A model generated the notes under the pieces. It saw only the letters and a program-made list of their open reading frames with translations, did no database searches and was not told the DNA's origin. DNA of 47,610 nt from a virus: positions 1 through 47,610 of IMG/VR virus record IMGVR_UViG_3300025898_000013; one strand, given 5' to 3'. Numbering within the stretch: the first letter of the stretch is position 1; every line of letters begins with the position of its first letter. Of this stretch, positions 1 through 7,191 are shown piece by piece. The translations under genes and the position numbers were made by a program.

Positions 1-381
1 CCGGGGCATATCTGGCAGTACACCGATCCGGCCACCAAGGTCGGTGTGCTTGAATATTCAGGCGACGCACTGAAGTCGCAGTCCGACAACGCCGCAGATC
101 TGAAGCAGAAGCTTCAGGAGGCGCTCGCCGTCGTCCTGCTCACCCACGATGACGTCAAAGTCGTGAACATGAGCGGCAAGGCGCTGGAAGCGTTGAAGCA
201 GCGGCAGCTCGACCGATGTAGCAAGCATCGGACGGATCTCGAAGCCAACCTGCTACTGCCGAGCCTCAACATGCAGCTCCGCATCACCGCAAAACTCGGC
301 GCTCGGCTCCGAGTTTCTGGCGCCGCGAAGGTGGCCCAGATTCTGAAAAAATTCGAGGTATCCGATGTGGCTGGCGCCTAG
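1..381 (+). CDS. Phage portal protein, 3' part of gene (5' end outside window)
   Basis: The frame is open from base 1 and ends at TAG 379-381. The visible 126 residues include the portal-like stretch MSGKALEALKQRQLDRC followed by a helical LLPSLNMQLRI segment, which matches the late stem/crown helices of phage portal proteins that form the dodecameric DNA channel. Immediately after LKK the frame loses the expected continuation. The typical next portal element (W-L-A-P-S-L-T-V-K-W-G-P-Y-F) lies in the overlapping frame that starts at 365. A run of six A at 346-351 is the likely point of frame change. The position just upstream of a Mu F-like gene fits a portal. The family is inferred from pattern only. 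Confidence 0.65.
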   Translation, partial: PGHIWQYTDPATKVGVLEYSGDALKSQSDNAADLKQKLQEALAVVLLTHDDVKVVNMSGKALEALKQRQLDRCSKHRTDLEANLLLPSLNMQLRITAKLGARLRVSGAAKVAQILKKFEVSDVAGA

Positions 382-787
382 CCTCACCGTGAAGTGGGGC
401 CCGTACTTTCGCAGTGACCCGGCTGAGCAAAAGGCAACGATCGAGATGGCGCAAGCCGCCCGCGGTAAAGGCCCGGGGCTAGTCGGCGCGCAGCCGCTCA
501 TCACAAGGCGCCAAGCGATTGAGATCATCGCCCCGGTCGTTGGCATTGAGAACATCGACGCCGCGATGGAAGCACTTGAGCAGGAAGACGCCGAGGCCGA
601 ACAGAAGGCAGCCGACGCGCAAGCGACGGAGGCCGACCAACTCACTCACCTCCACAAGCTTGCAAGCACGCTGACCGATGGAGAACCGCCGAAGCAAACA
701 GGAGCTGGCGGAGCAGGCGGAAAAGACACGAAAGCGGCTAGCTCTGACAACGGCGGCGGCGCTGCTGCTGCTTCGAAAGAAGCGTAA
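365..787 (+). CDS. Portal protein C-terminal segment in shifted frame
   Basis: This 140-residue frame opens with an ATG inside the end of the upstream portal frame (17-bp overlap). It begins MWLAPSLTVKWGPYF, then has a helical segment ending in LITRRQAIEIIAPVVGIEN and an acidic, Ala/Gly-rich tail. That order (aromatic WxPYF strand, then a helix with RxxAxxxxAPxxG) is how many portal proteins end, so this is probably the natural continuation of the 1-381 frame. Removing one A from the 346-351 run would join the two frames through LKNSRYPMWLAPS. It may be a sequencing indel, a decayed gene, or a programmed +1 or -2 shift. Separate initiation at the ATG is also possible. Confidence 0.6.
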   Translation: MWLAPSLTVKWGPYFRSDPAEQKATIEMAQAARGKGPGLVGAQPLITRRQAIEIIAPVVGIENIDAAMEALEQEDAEAEQKAADAQATEADQLTHLHKLASTLTDGEPPKQTGAGGAGGKDTKAASSDNGGGAAAASKEA

Positions 788-1406
788 CGCTGTAGTCGCG
801 TCGGGACTCCACGCGGGCCTTCCGGTCTCGATGATCGCCCACAAGCTCCGGCGCAGCGTTGCTGTCTCGGTAGCCGAGGCTCGGGTGTTTGCTCGGGATG
901 CTGGGTTCAAGCGGCTACGAGCGGAAGCTCTCACGGCCGACATCGACATCCGCGTTTCTCGAGCGGTAGCCCATTCGGAAGCCGTTCAAGATCTCGTTCA
1001 GGGCCGCATCGCTGCCGACAAGTATGCCAAGCGCTGGGAACTCAAAGCGGTCGGCGAAACGGTTGAAGAAGCCGCCGAGGCCGCGAATGAGGACACCGAC
1101 GGCAGGCTGAAGCAGATCGCGGTCACGGAGAGTGCTGAGGCGTTCAACGAAACGCGGCTCTACGAGGCGCGCGCTGCTGCGGCTGCTGATCCGGATCTGA
1201 ATCTCTATCGACGATGGGACGCGAAGGCCGATGCCTGTCCCGAGTGCGCTGACTTGGACGGCACCATCGTGGGGATCGAAGAGGACTTTCCGGGAGGAGA
1301 GCCGGGGTCGATTCACGCCAGCTGCCAATGTGATTTTGAACTTCTGACTGCTGAAGAGGCCGGCGAAAGCCCGCGCTTCAACCCCGACAACGACGAGGGC
1401 GAATAG
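678..1406 (+). CDS. Mu gpF / SPP1 gp7-like minor head (head morphogenesis) protein
   Basis: The product has 242 residues. The N-terminal half is basic and helical. The C-terminus carries the signature of the Mu gpF/SPP1 gp7 family: C187-P-E-C190 followed by a DG turn, then a Pro-rich loop and H213-A-S-C216-Q-C218. These minor head proteins sit inside or at the neck of the procapsid, next to the portal, and influence DNA ejection. The ATG at 678 overlaps the portal C-terminal frame by 110 bp, which is long. A later internal start is possible, but no better-spaced ribosome site is obvious. The order portal then gpF-like is the canonical one. Confidence 0.8.
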   Translation: MENRRSKQELAEQAEKTRKRLALTTAAALLLLRKKRNAVVASGLHAGLPVSMIAHKLRRSVAVSVAEARVFARDAGFKRLRAEALTADIDIRVSRAVAHSEAVQDLVQGRIAADKYAKRWELKAVGETVEEAAEAANEDTDGRLKQIAVTESAEAFNETRLYEARAAAAADPDLNLYRRWDAKADACPECADLDGTIVGIEEDFPGGEPGSIHASCQCDFELLTAEEAGESPRFNPDNDEGE

Positions 1407-1410
1407 CCAA

Positions 1411-1623
1411 ATGCTCAACTGCGAAATCTGCCATACCCAATCGCCTGACGGCGCGGTGACGTGTCCTGCGTGCGGCGAAGCGTCGTGGCATGAGCCGCCT
1501 GCCGCTGCACCCGCTGTCGTCGAACCGGTTGCACCAGCGCCTGCGGCTGAATCCGGCACAGAGACCGAGCCGCCTGCCGCTGCACCCGCTGGGCGTCGTA
1601 GCCAGAAGCCCGCGAGCTCCTAA
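1411..1623 (+). CDS. Small zinc-ribbon protein with Pro/Ala-rich tail
   Basis: The product has 70 residues. Two CxxC pairs (C4/C7 and C18/C21) make a compact zinc-ribbon at the N-terminus, followed by a low-complexity Pro/Ala/Glu tail and a basic end. The gene begins 4 bp after the minor head gene and its stop shares a base with the next start (TAATG), so it is part of the head operon. I do not recognise a specific family. Small zinc ribbons of this type often act by nucleic-acid or protein binding, but no role is visible here. Confidence 0.6.
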   Translation: MLNCEICHTQSPDGAVTCPACGEASWHEPPAAAPAVVEPVAPAPAAESGTETEPPAAAPAGRRSQKPASS

Positions 1624-1901
1624 TGGCTGTCCCGCGGCATGCACAGCGACTCACCACTGATTCGTTCAACAGCGCCGTTGCTGTCGATCTCTCAGCAGCT
1701 GATGTCGTGCTCACTGACCCGTGCCGTGGCTTTTACGTCGGCGCAGGCGGCGCTGTCGCTTGCCGCCTGACGGCGGACTCTGGCGCGAGTGGCACTGACG
1801 TGACTTTCACCGGCATGACGACCGGCAAGGTCTATTGGATTCGCGTTGCGATCTTCCGGAAGACCGGGACGGCCGCAACCGGGATTGTGGCGTTGTACTG
1901 A
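1623..1901 (+). CDS. Small structural protein resembling spike-base (RCAP_Rcc01079-type) proteins
   Basis: The product has 92 residues and is all beta in appearance. The pattern is a strand with RGFYVGAGGAVACRL, then DVTFTGM, a hydrophobic strand and a C-terminal TGTAATGIVALY. This closely follows a short phage and gene-transfer-agent family annotated as spike-base protein, which ends in an A-T/S-GIVALY motif. In related phages such genes sit in the head or tail-spike region. Here the gene is between the minor head and capsid genes, so a head-spike or decoration role is as likely as a tail one. Start and stop overlap neighbours (TAATG and TGATG). Confidence 0.55.
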   Translation: MAVPRHAQRLTTDSFNSAVAVDLSAADVVLTDPCRGFYVGAGGAVACRLTADSGASGTDVTFTGMTTGKVYWIRVAIFRKTGTAATGIVALY

Positions 1902-2332
1902 TGGGCCAAGGATTTCAATTCTCGCCAGCAGGCGTTATCCCGATCGTCGAACAGCTTGGCGTCGACGCGACCGCGATGCACGGCGCTGGCGTATCCGCTG
2001 AGCCTCAGCCTTACGACCCAGAGGCAATCCCGGAAGAGCCTGTCGCTCGCATCGTGCCGGTAGCTGGCCCGAATGGCGCCATCGTCGCTGCTCGCGATAG
2101 ACGCTCAGGTGCGGGAATCACCGCAGCCCTGATGCCGCCCGCGCTAGTGGGGAGTGCAATCACTCCGCGCACCGTCATCAAGGCCGCCAGGGAACGCCTG
2201 AAAGAAATCAAGGCCGAGCTCCGCCGCCATGAAGCTCTGAAGAAAGAGCGCTCGCAGCTTGAGCGAATGCTCGCTGCCACCAAGAAGCCTCTCGCGTCTC
2301 TGACGCCTATCAACTCGCGCCGCGTCGGTTAG
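1901..2332 (+). CDS. Unrecognised head-operon protein with C-terminal coiled coil
   Basis: The ATG at 1901 overlaps the previous TGA, giving 143 residues. The N-terminal two thirds is Pro/Ala/Gly-rich with no recognisable domain. Residues about 90-130 form a charged heptad helix (KAARERLKEIKAELRRHEAL) typical of a coiled coil. The tail is basic. Its place between the minor head and capsid genes suggests a minor capsid, scaffold-associated or DNA-contacting protein, but this is inference from context only. Confidence 0.55.
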   Translation: MGQGFQFSPAGVIPIVEQLGVDATAMHGAGVSAEPQPYDPEAIPEEPVARIVPVAGPNGAIVAARDRRSGAGITAALMPPALVGSAITPRTVIKAARERLKEIKAELRRHEALKKERSQLERMLAATKKPLASLTPINSRRVG

Positions 2333-2398
2333 TCGCGCGCCTCAATCTCGTCGTCGTTCCGGCTAGCTGCCGAGTCGACGCCCAATCGGAGCATAATC

Positions 2399-2791
2399 AT
2401 GACTGTTCAAGCAGGCACCATCACGGGCGTTTCTCTTCTGGTCGGCAACCCGGGCGGTAACGGCCTGATGCGCGGCTATCTGTTGTCCGTCAACTTTCCG
2501 GCGTACACCGGATCGACCGACACGTTCACGATCGCTGGCGTCGGCGCTGCAATCGCTGCGAAGACCCACAAGGCTGGAACCAACACCATGAAGAGCGATT
2601 GCGTTCCGGTGTGCTGCGGCCCAGGCCTCGATACGAATGGTCAGCTCGTCTACGCGGGCGCCATGACGATCTCGACCGACGCGCTGAACGGCAACCTCAC
2701 GACCGACGGCGCCGGCACCGAGATCACCACGTCGACGGCATGCACCGGCGTGCAGATCTTTGTGCCCGTGTTCCAGTCGCAAACTCCGTGA
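2399..2791 (+). CDS. Putative head accessory/decoration protein
   Basis: The product has 130 residues, rich in Thr/Gly/Ala/Val and beta in character, with no charged clusters. Three Cys occur near residues 67-72 and another near 115. The compact, low-charge beta composition and position two genes before the scaffold are typical of head decoration or fibre-like proteins, but I do not recognise the family. It follows a 66-bp gap after the coiled-coil gene and precedes the GroES-like gene by 15 bp. Confidence 0.5.
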   Translation: MTVQAGTITGVSLLVGNPGGNGLMRGYLLSVNFPAYTGSTDTFTIAGVGAAIAAKTHKAGTNTMKSDCVPVCCGPGLDTNGQLVYAGAMTISTDALNGNLTTDGAGTEITTSTACTGVQIFVPVFQSQTP

Positions 2792-2806
2792 TCTGAGACC
2801 ACCCCC

Positions 2807-3112
2807 ATGGCCCTCGATATCAAGCCCGTCGAGGGCATGGTCGCGCTTCAGATCTTGGATGATCCGAAGGCGAAGGACGACGATTCGTCAGCCGGCATGC
2901 TGAGCGCTTCGAACTCGCTCAGCTCGGCGAGCGACGACTCGTACAACACGGCGCTGACAGCGATCGTGATCGGCATTGGCCCCAAGGGGCCGGCCGGTGT
3001 GAAGAAGGGCAGCATTGTTCTCTGTCGCGGGTACGCCCGGGACGGTTTGAAGATCGACGATGACGTTGTCCTCACGGACAGCTACTGCATCGCCGGTATC
3101 GTGCAGCAGTAA
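2807..3112 (+). CDS. GroES-like co-chaperonin (Cpn10 fold)
   Basis: The product has 101 residues, the length of GroES (about 97). The order of elements matches: an N-terminal I-K-P-V-x-x-x-V-x-L-Q-I strand (compare IRPLxDRVxV), a mobile-loop-like region rich in D/S/G at about residues 25-45, then a T-A-I-V-I-G-I-G-P strand (compare GEVLAVGNG). These are followed by V-K-K-G-S-I-V-L (compare VKVGDIVIF), a Tyr, and a final I-D-D-D-V-V-L-T-D-S-Y-C-I-A-G-I-V strand (compare EVLIMSESDILAIVE). Phage co-chaperonins such as T4 gp31 replace GroES to fold large capsid proteins. Location one gene before the scaffold and capsid genes supports this. Confidence 0.65.
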   Translation: MALDIKPVEGMVALQILDDPKAKDDDSSAGMLSASNSLSSASDDSYNTALTAIVIGIGPKGPAGVKKGSIVLCRGYARDGLKIDDDVVLTDSYCIAGIVQQ

Positions 3113-3180
3113 GCAGAAAAGCAGGGAAACCTGCTCTCCAAATACGCGACGCCGGCGGTAACTGGGCGAAGGAGAGAGAC

Positions 3181-4020
3181 ATGTTCGGACGAAAGCATTT
3201 CGCCCCTGAGGGCGAAGGTGCAGGCGGCGGTGCGCCTCCTGCGGTTGTTGCGGCTCCAGTTGCGGCACCTGCCCCCGTGGCGGCTCCGCCCGTCGCAGCG
3301 CCTCCAGTTGCTGCTGCTCAGGCCCCAGTGATTCCAGTCATCGCAGCGCCAGCGCCGCCCGTCGCAGCTCCTGCTGCGGCTCCTGCGCCGGTAGTCGATC
3401 CCGCTGCAGATCCGGTATGGATCAAGGCGCGGCTCGAGCGCGAAGCGGTAGCGACGCGCAACAGGACCTTGGCAGAGCTCGGTGTGACCGATGTCGCCGC
3501 AGCGAAGGCAGCAATTGCCAGCGCCGCAGCCGCAGCAGACGCGACCAAGTCAGCTGAGCAGCGCGCGCTGGAAGCACAAGGTCGCTACACCGCTGCACAG
3601 GCCGAGAACGAGCGGCTGGCAAGCATCACCCGCGAGCATGCTGGGCGCATGCTGGGCGTCCTGACGGCTGAGCAGCAAGCAGCTGTCCGAGCCCTTGCAG
3701 CAGATACCGATCCCGCGGGTCAATTGCACGCTATCGGCGTCCTTGGCCCGACCTGGGCCGCTTCGCAAGCGGCGATCGAGAAGGCCCAGGCTGACGCGGC
3801 CGCGGCGCTCGCTGCTGCGACGCCGCCTCCAGCTGTCGTTTCTCCCGTTGCAGCCCCTCCCGCCACGACGGCGCCTGGTGCAACCGCGCCCGCTGGCGGT
3901 CCAACGGAATCCCCACCCGATCACAAGTCCGTCTATGCGGCGACTCGTTCGAAGAATCCCTTCGCCGCAGCCGCCTACGGACTCGCAAACCCCAGCGAAG
4001 TCTACAGGCCGAAAGCCTGA
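3181..4020 (+). CDS. Putative capsid scaffolding protein
   Basis: The product has 279 residues. Residues about 12-75 are a low-complexity Pro/Ala/Val tract, the middle (80-210) is a long Ala/Glu/Gln-rich alpha-helical and probably coiled-coil segment, and the C-terminus is again Pro/Ala-rich, ending in a basic YRPKA. It lies directly upstream of the major capsid gene. Highly helical, charge-rich proteins at this position are normally internal scaffolds. A GAAGGAGAG ribosome-binding stretch sits 7-15 bp before ATG 3181. No protease domain is visible, so processing would need a host or other protease. Confidence 0.65.
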   Translation: MFGRKHFAPEGEGAGGGAPPAVVAAPVAAPAPVAAPPVAAPPVAAAQAPVIPVIAAPAPPVAAPAAAPAPVVDPAADPVWIKARLEREAVATRNRTLAELGVTDVAAAKAAIASAAAAADATKSAEQRALEAQGRYTAAQAENERLASITREHAGRMLGVLTAEQQAAVRALAADTDPAGQLHAIGVLGPTWAASQAAIEKAQADAAAALAAATPPPAVVSPVAAPPATTAPGATAPAGGPTESPPDHKSVYAATRSKNPFAAAAYGLANPSEVYRPKA

Positions 4021-4045
4021 AGCAAGTCTCTAACTCCGATGGGTG

Positions 4046-4065
4046 AACAACCCCTCGGTTGTTTT
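4046..4065 (+). terminator. Hairpin in scaffold-capsid intergenic region
   Basis: A perfect 7-bp stem (AACAACC / GGTTGTT) with a 4-nt loop is followed by TT. It lies 25 bp after the scaffold stop and 24 bp before the capsid start. The T tract is short, so it may be a weak attenuator or an RNA end-protecting or processing element that helps set the capsid:scaffold ratio. Confidence 0.4.
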
Positions 4066-4088
4066 GACAATCAATAAGGAAACACCCC

Positions 4089-5177
4089 ATGCCGTCATAC
4101 AGCCGAGCAACTTTGCCGGAAGAGTTCTACGACAAGACCAGCGACATGCTCCTGGTCCAACCCGAGCCGCAGTACCTGTACGCGATGCTCTATCTCCAGT
4201 CGCTCAAGGCGAGCTTGGAGATCCCGGCAGAACTCGGCCTTCCCTTCCGTCCGATCGGCGGGGTAGGCGCGAACTACACGCAGGCCGAGAAGGATCGCCT
4301 GATGCTGTCGAATCCGATGTTCAGCGACCTGATCGCTGCGAACGTCGACTTCAACGCGGCACCTGGCAACACCATCCGCATCAACCGTCCGCAGTTCGCG
4401 AACACGACCTACACGCTGGCTTCCCGCCAAATCGGCACGGGCGCAAGCATCTCGACGGTCGCTACCGCGGTGGCTTCGCAGCAGACCAACCTGACGTTGT
4501 TCCGCTTCGGTGGTCCGTACGACCAGACCAACTCCCGCGTCGCTCCGCTCGCCATCGAGGCGTTCGACGCGAACATGGGCGTGCACAAGGCGGCGCAAAT
4601 CAATGGCACCACGCTCAAGCGTGACTGCCATCGGTTCATCGACGCGGTGAACGTGGTCCTGCTGGATAACGCCAGCACCGTGGTCTACCCAGAAGGCATG
4701 ACCGCGGACAACGACGCGACTGCCGTCGGAACATTCCCGTTCACGCTCGAGCAGCTCAATCGCACCGAGCAGCTGATGGACGATGCGAACCTGCCGACGT
4801 TCGCCGACGGCTTCCGCGTACTCGTGCTCGCGCCGACTCAGCTGAAGCAGCTGAAGGACGACCGCCAGTACAAGGACGCTTCGGTGTTCTTCCCGGAATA
4901 CAACATCCTGTTCCCGCAATACGTGGGCAGCATCGGCAAATTCCACATCTTCACGAACACCACGCTGACCTCGACGAACAACTCGAGCTCGGTCGCGATC
5001 AAGTACGGCCACGCCATTGCCCCGGGCGCTTTGCTCGCCGGCATGGGCCGCCCTCTCCACGTCGCGCCGAGCACGGACGACAACTACGGCGAGACCGCGA
5101 AGGTCATCTGGATCGGCGATCTGGCCTTCGGCCTGGCGGACAACACGTTCTGCTACTCGGTTCGCAGCTCCGCGTAA
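4089..5177 (+). CDS. Major capsid protein
   Basis: The product has 362 residues. It starts with a good ribosome site (AAGGA, 8-nt spacing). The N-terminus is an acidic helical arm, followed by a beta-rich body with NTIRINRPQF and a long spine-type helix near residues 215-260 (LNRTEQLMDDANLPT, then RVLVLAPTQLKQLKDD). The late region has an FHIFTNTTLT strand and a C-terminal IGDLAFGLADN segment. Length, fold pattern and position after scaffold and before connector genes fit an HK97-fold coat protein. A palindrome starts 4 bp after its stop codon. Confidence 0.85.
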   Translation: MPSYSRATLPEEFYDKTSDMLLVQPEPQYLYAMLYLQSLKASLEIPAELGLPFRPIGGVGANYTQAEKDRLMLSNPMFSDLIAANVDFNAAPGNTIRINRPQFANTTYTLASRQIGTGASISTVATAVASQQTNLTLFRFGGPYDQTNSRVAPLAIEAFDANMGVHKAAQINGTTLKRDCHRFIDAVNVVLLDNASTVVYPEGMTADNDATAVGTFPFTLEQLNRTEQLMDDANLPTFADGFRVLVLAPTQLKQLKDDRQYKDASVFFPEYNILFPQYVGSIGKFHIFTNTTLTSTNNSSSVAIKYGHAIAPGALLAGMGRPLHVAPSTDDNYGETAKVIWIGDLAFGLADNTFCYSVRSSA

Positions 5178-5180
5178 TCG

Positions 5181-5196
5181 GTGGTCAGTTGACCAC
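5181..5196 (+). promoter_or_regulatory. Dispersed palindrome copy 1 (GTGGTCAGTTGACCAC)
   Basis: The 16-bp inverted repeat GTGGTCA-GT-TGACCAC is extended by one G/C pair on each side. It lies immediately after the capsid stop codon. It is one of five copies in the window (others at 33332, 39295, 47125 and 47593), all in intergenic DNA. No T tract follows, so it is more like a protein-binding operator than a terminator. Confidence 0.6.
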
Positions 5197-5205
5197 CTAA
5201 GTGTC

Positions 5206-5237
5206 CCGCGCGAGTCGCGTCTTCGATCGTCGCGCGG
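5206..5237 (+). repeat. 8-bp inverted repeat downstream of capsid gene
   Basis: CCGCGCGA (5206-5213) and TCGCGCGG (5230-5237) can pair across a 16-nt loop. Together with the palindrome at 5181 it makes the 153-bp gap between capsid and the next gene (5178-5330) unusually structured. No clear T tract follows, and I see no small gene in the gap. Confidence 0.4.
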
Positions 5238-5330
5238 TGACGCTGCCTTAGGGCGGCGAGCACTCCCCATCACTCGAGACTGCCCGGCGCAAGCACGTCG
5301 TCGGGCGGACTTCCATTCAAGGACTCCATC

Positions 5331-5753
5331 ATGGCAATTCGCAGCTTCGTCAGTGCCTCCAACGGCACGCTCAACACTCTCGTCGCCGGCTCGGTCGTCA
5401 ATGGCACCACGGTATTCGTGGGCCAGGCATACAACAAGATCCGCGCCATCTCCGCTCGCGTCCAGCTGACTGCTGCGACTTCCACGCTCACCATGGCCAC
5501 AAAGTGGCAGGTGTCGGTCGACGGAACGAACTTCTTCGACGTCGCCAACGGCCCGCAGAACGCTGCATCCGTGGTCATTACGACCGGCACCGCTGCCATC
5601 AAGAAGGTGGTCATCCCGGCGCCCGAGCTCATTTACTCCTACCAGTACTGCCGGCTCTGCATCGTCACCGGTGTGGCGACGGGAGCGGCAGGCGACCTCT
5701 ACGTCATCGACTACACTTACCGCCAACTGACCGCGTCCGACAACGCGGCTTGA
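5331..5753 (+). CDS. Putative capsid decoration/head-associated protein
   Basis: The product has 140 residues and is beta-rich: repeated short strands such as TTVFVGQAYNKIRAISARV, WQVSVDGTNFFDV and LYVIDYTYRQL. No enzymatic motif is seen. It has its own 153-bp upstream region and an AAGGA ribosome site before ATG 5331. A freestanding small beta protein right after the major capsid gene is most often a head decoration protein, but I do not recognise the family. Confidence 0.55.
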   Translation: MAIRSFVSASNGTLNTLVAGSVVNGTTVFVGQAYNKIRAISARVQLTAATSTLTMATKWQVSVDGTNFFDVANGPQNAASVVITTGTAAIKKVVIPAPELIYSYQYCRLCIVTGVATGAAGDLYVIDYTYRQLTASDNAA

Positions 5754-5756
5754 TCC

Positions 5757-6362
5757 ATGGCCCTGTTGCCGGGCGAGATTGCGCGCTTGAAAGTCGAGTG
5801 TGGTTTCAACATACTCAACTTAGGCGCCGAGCCGTACATCGGCATTTCCCAATTGTGGGAGTTGGTGATTGTGCCGAACCTCACGTCCGGCATTGTCACG
5901 ACATCGTCGACCGGTGTCAGCGCGTCAGCGCCGCCTGCGCTCGCCACGCTGACACTCGGGAGCGCCACCGGCTTCGTCGCGGGCGCTCGCGTCGTGGTGG
6001 ATATCGATGCGCGACAGGAAACGGTCAGCATCGAATCCGTCTCTGGGAGCACCATCTCGGCGCTCCTGGGCAAGGACCATTCTGGGGTATACGGCGTGAC
6101 TGTCGAAGGCCCGGAGTCGATCATTCGCGAATACCTCACACGTATCCGCGACATCAAAGACCGCATGGCCAAGAGCTTCGGCACCGGCGCGCTGAAGAAG
6201 GTCGATGAGGTCGAATTCTACGAGCTGGTCAAGGGTCAAACGGTCTTCGGAGCGCTTGGCGATCAGCTGATGTATTGGCGGGACGAGCTCTGTTCCGCTT
6301 TAGGCATCGTCAACCTGTGGCAGCGTAAGCGCAGCGGCGCGCAGACGCTTTCGGTCTACTGA
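5757..6362 (+). CDS. Putative head-tail connector protein
   Basis: The product has 201 residues. The N-terminus is helical with an EPYIGISQLWELVIVPNLTSG segment. The middle is a small beta domain (ATLTLGSATGFVAGARVVVDI then QETVSIESVSG), and the C-terminus is helical (EYLTRIRDIKDRMAKSFGTGALKKV). The gene follows the decoration-like gene by 3 bp and its stop overlaps the next start (TGATG). In contractile-tail phages, this slot between capsid and neck genes holds connector or adaptor proteins. The assignment is by position, as no family is recognised. Confidence 0.5.
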   Translation: MALLPGEIARLKVECGFNILNLGAEPYIGISQLWELVIVPNLTSGIVTTSSTGVSASAPPALATLTLGSATGFVAGARVVVDIDARQETVSIESVSGSTISALLGKDHSGVYGVTVEGPESIIREYLTRIRDIKDRMAKSFGTGALKKVDEVEFYELVKGQTVFGALGDQLMYWRDELCSALGIVNLWQRKRSGAQTLSVY

Positions 6363-6742
6363 TGCGCCTCCTAGTCGCAGGCGTCCCGCGCGCGGGCAAG
6401 ACGACGCTCGCGATGAAGCTGGCGGCGGAGCGTAACTTCATCGTCCGGCACACGGATTCACTGATGGGCCTCGAGTGGTCGGAGGCTTCGGCCGCCGCAG
6501 CTCTCTGGCTCAACGATGCCGGCCCTTGGATAATCGAAGGTGTCGCTGTCCCGCGAGCTCTACGCAAGTGGCTCGCGGCCAACACTGGCGCTCCCTGCGA
6601 CGTCGTCTACTGGATGCCCGCCGCCCGAGTTCCTCTGACGACCGGTCAGCGAAGCATGGCCGGCGGCTGCATCACGGTTTGGGCTGAGGTGCTGCCTCAG
6701 CTTCTAGCCCGTGGCGTCGAAGTCTTACCGGGAGATGGCTGA
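6362..6742 (+). CDS. P-loop NTPase/kinase-like protein in the connector region
   Basis: The product has 126 residues. The N-terminus has a clean Walker A motif, G7-V-P-R-A-G12-K13-T14-T, after a hydrophobic strand. A likely metal or substrate Asp (D32 in RHTDSLMG) follows, then W-I-I-E-G-V, as in small nucleotide-kinase-like AAA_17/AAA_18 proteins. It lacks an obvious LID domain and is shorter than true adenylate or thymidylate kinases. Translational coupling on both sides (TGATG at start and end) places it firmly in the head-tail operon. Its role is unknown: nucleotide metabolism, an assembly ATPase or a regulator are all possible. Confidence 0.65.
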   Translation: MRLLVAGVPRAGKTTLAMKLAAERNFIVRHTDSLMGLEWSEASAAAALWLNDAGPWIIEGVAVPRALRKWLAANTGAPCDVVYWMPAARVPLTTGQRSMAGGCITVWAEVLPQLLARGVEVLPGDG

Positions 6743-7191
6743 TGTCCGGCTTCGCCGAAGACCTGAAGGCGCTGGTCTATGATGTTAGATCGATTCCGGG
6801 TGAGATGGGGTTGCGCGTGTATCAGGCCTGGATCGTTGTCGGCACGTGGAACGGCGACAACACCGGGCGCGGCGCGCGCGCGCAGGACCTGATTCCGATC
6901 CTTGAAGGCAACGGGCAGTCCCCAAAGATTCGCGTGATGAATACCGAGGAGCTCGCGCTGAGCGGGCTCGGCAAGGGATCGATGAAGATCGGCCCCATCA
7001 CTGCGCCTTTCGCTGGTGGCGGCAACCCCTGGGCGGCGGCGAAAGCCACAGTCGAATCGGGTCAGACGCTGCACATCAAGGTTGTCGGACCGGACCTGCC
7101 GAACGGCGCGCTGTTCCTGGTCAAGTCATGGAACGCCGATCATGCGCTCCATGAAACGCTCGTCATCTCGCCCGTAGCTGAGGCCACATGA
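6742..7191 (+). CDS. Unrecognised neck/head-completion-type protein
   Basis: The product has 149 residues. It alternates hydrophobic strands (LRVYQAWIVVGTWNG) with an MKIGPITAPFAGGG glycine-rich loop, and ends with a beta segment (HIKVVGPDLPNGALFLVKSW). The start shares a base with the preceding stop and the end overlaps the next start by 4 bp. Position suggests a head-completion or neck component. No signature motif was identified. Confidence 0.5.
   Translation: MSGFAEDLKALVYDVRSIPGEMGLRVYQAWIVVGTWNGDNTGRGARAQDLIPILEGNGQSPKIRVMNTEELALSGLGKGSMKIGPITAPFAGGGNPWAAAKATVESGQTLHIKVVGPDLPNGALFLVKSWNADHALHETLVISPVAEAT

Noticed and set aside
3225-3405. Low-complexity GC-rich tract with GCTCCTG/GCAGCG-type repeats
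   Set aside because: Explained by the Pro/Ala-rich N-terminal region of the putative scaffold; no independent DNA element.
4064-4069. Perfect TTGACA upstream of the capsid gene as a -35 box
   Set aside because: A -10 box at normal spacing would fall on the capsid start codon, and nothing TATAAT-like is there.
5181-5198. Palindrome copies interpreted as transcription terminators
   Set aside because: No T tract follows any copy, the central spacer is only 2 nt, and the arms are not GC-rich enough to be distinctive.
4095-5726. Long open frame (543 codons) on the minus strand opposite the capsid gene
   Set aside because: Arg/Val/Ala/Asp-rich composition typical of an antisense frame in GC-rich DNA. 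It spans the capsid gene, the gap and the next gene, and no domain is recognisable.
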